Shown: one piece after another, positions 6,469-9,471 of the stretch
How the letters are laid out: each line of letters begins with the position of its first letter
Position numbering within the stretch: the first letter of the stretch is position 1
Source of the DNA: Hyphomicrobiales bacterium
Lineage (GTDB): Bacteria; Pseudomonadota; Alphaproteobacteria; Rhizobiales; Afifellaceae
NCBI GenBank assembly: GCA_013812985.1
Contig: JACCSN010000084.1
Coordinates: 1-9,471, forward strand
Reading direction: 5' to 3'
DNA: 9,471 bases
Notes under the pieces: model-generated
Databases searched by the model: none
Told to the model about the DNA's origin: nothing
Seen by the model: the letters and a program-made list of their open reading frames with translations, nothing else
Made by a program: the position numbers and the translations under genes

Positions 6469-7829
6469 CCAAGGGTCCCGCCACGGCCTCGGCCGACCTT
6501 CCCGGCCTGCTTCGCAAGGCCAGGACGGTGTCATCCGCCTCAAACGGGCGGTTCACCCTCGCGCATGGGGCGGCGGCGCATGCATTGATGATCCGGATTT
6601 CCAGCGCGGGTCTCGCCTTTGCATCACAGGCCGTCCTCGCGCATCTCATGGGCCAGCACGAGTTCGGTATCTTTGCCTTCGCTTGGGTCTGGTTCTCGGT
6701 GCTTGGATGCTTCGCCAACCTCGGGTTCGGAGATTCGACGATACGGTTCATCCCGCAGCTTCGTTCGCGCGGCGACGATGTCTACCTGCGTGGCTATCTC
6801 CGATTCGCGCCGGCCGCCGCTTTCGCTGGCTCGGTGCTCGCCGGGGTGATCGCGGTCGCAGCCGTGATCATCGCCCGGCCCTTTTTGGACCCAGCCTATG
6901 TCGTGCCGCTCATCGTCATGGTGACCGCGGTTCCTCTTGTGTCTTTGCAAAGCGTTCTTGAGGGAGTGGGCCGCAGCTATGAATGGATTGTCGCGGCGCT
7001 CGTCCCAATTTATATCCTGCGCCACGGCTTTCTATTGCTGTTCATGGCCGCCGCCGTTTCGCTTGGCTACGCGGCCACGGCCGTCACGGCGTTGTGGTGC
7101 GTGGCCCTGGCCGCGGCGGCGGCGCTCGCTTGGCAAGCCGTCGCAATCATCCGGCGGTTGCGCGGTGCGGTGCCGCATGGGGCGCGAGCATACCGACCGC
7201 GTGAATGGATCAGAGGCTCCGTCCCGTTCACCGTGCTGCATGGGGCCGGGGTCCTCTTCGGCTTCACCGATGTGATGGTCCTCTCGCTCTTCGCGGCTCC
7301 GGCCGAGGTGGCCGTCTACTTCGCGGCGACGCGGGTGATCCAGGTTGCCAACCTCATTCCTTACGCCGCCAGGGTCGCCGCATCCCACTTGTTCTCCGCG
7401 GCGCACGCACGGGGCGATGTGGACGCGATACAACGCCTCGCAGAGCAAATGACCCGGCTGACCTTCGCGGCTGCGTTCGTCTGCCTTGCCGGGATCGCGG
7501 CCGGGGGCGAGTGGCTGCTGAGCGCGTTCGGCGACGGATTCACCACCGGCTATATTCCAATGCTGATCCTAGCGGCCGGGGTCATTGCGGCGATCTCGGC
7601 CGGCCCTGCTGAGGAAATCCTGAACATGACTGGGCACGGCATCGTATCCGCATGGTCGTCAGTCGTTCTCGTCGCTTTAAGCATTGCGCTGAATTTAGCC
7701 CTGATTATACCTTTTGGCGTTATCGGCGCCGCCGCCGCCACGTCCATTCTGCTGGCGGGACGTTCAGCTTGGCTGGCCTACGAGGTCAGGCGCCGCCTGG
7801 GCGTGAGAACGTGGATGTGGTCGGGATAA
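6450..7829 (+). CDS. Wzx/MATE-like polysaccharide or lipid flippase
   Basis: A 459-residue inner-membrane protein of the polysaccharide-export (Wzx, MOP superfamily) type. I count about 12 hydrophobic spans, roughly at residues 45-65, 72-92, 118-142, 150-170, 178-200, 205-233, 258-282, 290-310, 335-352, 366-386, 400-420 and 424-444. An N-terminal cytosolic arm of about 40 residues precedes the first span. Family-type features are LGFGDSTIRFIPQL after span 2, the repeated inward loop at SVLEGVGRSYEWI, and the second-half GFTDVMVLSLFAAPAEVAVYF. It should flip a lipid-linked substrate from the cytosolic to the periplasmic leaflet. I chose the ATG at 6450, overlapping the acyltransferase by 19 bases. 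Earlier in-frame codons lie deep inside that gene and add no membrane span. No Wzy polymerase or glycosyltransferase is in the operon, so the cargo must be built elsewhere. Confidence 0.87.
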   Translation: MRPADLTKGPATASADLPGLLRKARTVSSASNGRFTLAHGAAAHALMIRISSAGLAFASQAVLAHLMGQHEFGIFAFAWVWFSVLGCFANLGFGDSTIRFIPQLRSRGDDVYLRGYLRFAPAAAFAGSVLAGVIAVAAVIIARPFLDPAYVVPLIVMVTAVPLVSLQSVLEGVGRSYEWIVAALVPIYILRHGFLLLFMAAAVSLGYAATAVTALWCVALAAAAALAWQAVAIIRRLRGAVPHGARAYRPREWIRGSVPFTVLHGAGVLFGFTDVMVLSLFAAPAEVAVYFAATRVIQVANLIPYAARVAASHLFSAAHARGDVDAIQRLAEQMTRLTFAAAFVCLAGIAAGGEWLLSAFGDGFTTGYIPMLILAAGVIAAISAGPAEEILNMTGHGIVSAWSSVVLVALSIALNLALIIPFGVIGAAAATSILLAGRSAWLAYEVRRRLGVRTWMWSG

Positions 7830-7915
7830 ACCGCGACTCCAGGAAAGGGCCGCGCGGGGCGGCGGTTTCGGGACGTGATTTGACCTTTGGGCCGTCCGAT
7901 CCTTTCCGAGAGAGC

Positions 7916-7930
7916 GGTCCGGTCCGGACC
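7916..7930. terminator. GC-rich 15-base inverted repeat between convergent genes
   Basis: GGTCCGG-T-CCGGACC is a perfect inverted repeat that can form a 6-pair stem with a 3-base loop. It begins 87 bases after the flippase stop and ends 1 base before the permease stop codon. It could terminate both converging transcripts. No U-run follows on either strand, so it is at best a weak intrinsic terminator. Confidence 0.35.
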
Positions 7931-7931
7931 T

Positions 7932-8861
7932 TCAGCCGGGCGGCGGCGACATGGCCTTGCGCTGGCGCGTTCGCTCCAGCCCGAGCCGGCGTTCGCGGAA
8001 GATGATGAAGATGCCGGCGCCGATCACGATGGCGCCGCCGAGGATAATGCTGGCGGTCGGCACATCGCCGAACAGGAAGAAGCCGAAGGTGATGCCCCAC
8101 AGCATCGAGACATATTCGAACGAGGCGAGCGTCGCCGCGTCGGCGTCGCGGTAGGCCGTCGCAATCAGGATCTGCCCGACGCCGCCAAGGAGGCCCATCA
8201 GCACCAGCAGCGTTGCATCGGTCGCATTCGGCGCCACCCAGCCGAAGGGAAGCGACACGGCGACGGCCATCAGCGAGGCAATAAGCGAGAAATAGAACAC
8301 GATGGCGCCGGTCGATTCCGTCTGCGCCAGGGACCGCACGAAGACCGCCGCGAAGGCGGAGCAGAATGCGCTGACGAGCGCCAGCACCGCGCCGAGAAGG
8401 GCGGCATCCTCAAGCGCGCCGCGGCTCAGCAAAGTGAAGCGCGGCCACAGGATGACGACGATCCCGACGAAGCCGACGGCGACCGCCGTCCAGCGAAACA
8501 GCCGCACGCGCTCGTGGAGGATGAGCGCGGCGAGCACCACGATCATCAGCGGCGAGGCGTAGCCGATCATCATGGCCTCCGGCAGCGGCAGGAAAGCGAG
8601 CGCGGCGAAGTTCAGCGCCATGGCGAGCACGCCGACGGTCCCGCGGCTCACATGGATCCACGGCCGCTTGGTGCGCAGCGCCGACGCGAACTCGCCCTGC
8701 CAGGCCAGCATGCCGACGATCGGGACCAGCGCGAAGAATGACCGGAAGAAGACGATCTCGCCCGGCGGAATGCGGTCGGCGACCGCCTTCACGCAGACCA
8801 GCATCAAGGTGAAGAACAAGGTGGAGACGACCTTGAGCGCGATGCCGCGGCTGGGGTTCAT
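7932..8861 (-). CDS. DMT superfamily permease (EamA domains)
   Basis: A 309-residue inner-membrane transporter with two EamA repeats (about residues 7-140 and 155-290), giving ten predicted spans. Typical signatures are the N-terminal KVVSTLFFTLMLVCVK, EIVFFRSFFALV (35-46), LPEAMMIGYASPLM (93-106) and LILHERV (113-119) closing the first repeat. The second repeat carries AYRDADAATLASFEYVSMLW and FLFGDVP (262-268). This pattern is common in alphaproteobacterial drug/metabolite exporters and in S-adenosylmethionine or amino-acid permeases; the substrate cannot be assigned. The basic cytosolic tail RERRLGLERTRQRK fits an inside C-terminus. The ATG at 8859-8861 has AGGGG shortly upstream on the minus strand. 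It converges on the flippase and is 68 bases downstream of the DUF1206 gene on the same strand, possibly the same transcript. Confidence 0.9.
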   Translation of the reverse strand: MNPSRGIALKVVSTLFFTLMLVCVKAVADRIPPGEIVFFRSFFALVPIVGMLAWQGEFASALRTKRPWIHVSRGTVGVLAMALNFAALAFLPLPEAMMIGYASPLMIVVLAALILHERVRLFRWTAVAVGFVGIVVILWPRFTLLSRGALEDAALLGAVLALVSAFCSAFAAVFVRSLAQTESTGAIVFYFSLIASLMAVAVSLPFGWVAPNATDATLLVLMGLLGGVGQILIATAYRDADAATLASFEYVSMLWGITFGFFLFGDVPTASIILGGAIVIGAGIFIIFRERRLGLERTRQRKAMSPPPG

Positions 8862-8929
8862 GGCGCACCCCTAGCACGGGAGAAGATTCGCCGCGCAGGC
8901 GCGCGATGTCGTCGGCGGCACAAATGGCG

Positions 8930-9471
8930 TTAATGGGCGGATACGTGACGGTAGCGCGCCTCGGCGAGGCTGTAGGCGCCGAAGGCGACGAGCCCGAGCC
9001 CCATCGCCAGCAGGATGAGCCATCCATAGCTGAAATCCTGCAACCACCGCAGCGCCTCGACGAGGCCAGGCTGCTGCTCGGCGTTGTAGGCGAGGCTGCC
9101 CGAGACGATCAGGCCTGACAGGATGAGGAACACGATGCCGCGCGCGATCAGGCCCGCCCGGCCGAGCGGCTTCAGCCAGCTCATGATGCGCGGCGGGCAG
9201 CGGAAATATTTGACGAAGCCGGCGCGGGCGCCTTTCACGATATGCGCCACGCCGACCGCAAGAACGATCGCGGCGATCGCGTAGACGACGAGCCAGGCGA
9301 TGCCGAGCTCGTAGATCGCCGCGAGCCAGCGGCCGCTTGGATCGTCCCCGCCGCCTCCTTCCGACCCGCTCCGCGAGCCTGAAGCCAGCCCGATCGCCAG
9401 AAAGGCCAGGGCGGCATAGCTCAACCCGCCCCCGACGAGGCCGGCGCGAATCAGCAGCCCTTTGGCTTCGC
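8930..9471 (-). CDS. DUF1206 membrane protein, N-terminus cut by window edge
   Basis: The open frame runs to the window edge, giving 180 visible residues with no start codon; an internal TTG at 9422-9424 is a leucine codon in the middle of a hydrophobic span and not the start. DUF1206 proteins are about 270 residues with three tandem membrane repeats, each opening with an arginine/glycine-rich turn before a span. Two repeats are visible: one from KGLLIRAGLVGGGLSYAALAF and the last from RAGLIARGIVFLILSGLIV. The closing AFGAYSLAEARYRHV is the characteristic C-terminus. The first repeat lies beyond the edge. A Ser/Gly-rich linker (SGSRSGSEGGGGDD) splits the spans and is probably a periplasmic or cytosolic loop. 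Function of the family is unknown; it is an inner-membrane protein. The downstream DMT gene is on the same strand 68 bases away. Confidence 0.85.
   Translation of the reverse strand, partial: EAKGLLIRAGLVGGGLSYAALAFLAIGLASGSRSGSEGGGGDDPSGRWLAAIYELGIAWLVVYAIAAIVLAVGVAHIVKGARAGFVKYFRCPPRIMSWLKPLGRAGLIARGIVFLILSGLIVSGSLAYNAEQQPGLVEALRWLQDFSYGWLILLAMGLGLVAFGAYSLAEARYRHVSAH

Noticed and set aside
7828..7868. AAACCGC / GCGGTTT arms after the flippase stop as an intrinsic terminator
   Set aside because: The loop is 27 bases and no U-run follows, so the pairing is probably incidental.
7887..8741. Plus-strand open frame (284 codons) opposite the DMT permease
   Set aside because: Its strongly charged, Glu/Asp/Arg/His-rich translation is the typical mirror of a hydrophobic membrane protein. 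The minus-strand EamA protein is clearly the real gene.

Overview
This 9.5 kb window has the high GC content and gene types of an alphaproteobacterial chromosome, most likely Hyphomicrobiales-like. The taxonomic guess rests on the style of the genes (DUF1206 protein, DMT permease, GT4 plus LpxH-like phosphoesterase) and not on a marker gene. No rRNA, tRNA, insertion sequence, CRISPR array or phage gene is visible.

Left block, minus strand (1-2584). Three genes are read leftwards: an LpxH-like metallophosphoesterase, a GT4 glycosyltransferase whose start codon overlaps the phosphoesterase stop (ATGA), and, 36 bases further on, a threonine/serine-dehydratase-type PLP enzyme cut by the window edge. 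The first two look translationally coupled and probably act on the same envelope or glycolipid pathway. The dehydratase may simply be co-transcribed.

Central block, plus strand (2585-4134). A 232-base divergent intergenic region leads into a fumarylacetoacetate-hydrolase-family enzyme and then a small GNAT acetyltransferase.

The most interesting block is 4135-7829, plus strand. A lower-GC intergenic stretch carries a perfect 8+2+8 palindrome and a strong Shine-Dalgarno. It is followed by a tight three-gene operon: a JmjC/cupin-type Fe(II)/2-oxoglutarate oxygenase-like protein, a FemAB/CelD-type acyltransferase, and a Wzx-like polysaccharide or lipid flippase. The gaps are 8 bases and then a 19-base overlap. 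An oxygenase, an acyl- or aminoacyltransferase and a flippase together suggest synthesis, decoration and export of a modified envelope molecule. No glycosyltransferase lies within the operon, so the substrate must be made elsewhere or be something other than a sugar polymer. Local GC of the oxygenase gene is lower than in the flanking genes, which hints at acquisition by transfer.

Right block, minus strand (7932-9471). This holds a DMT/EamA permease and the C-terminal part of a DUF1206 membrane protein that continues past the window edge. The short convergent gap between the flippase and the permease holds a 15-base inverted repeat that could act as a shared terminator.
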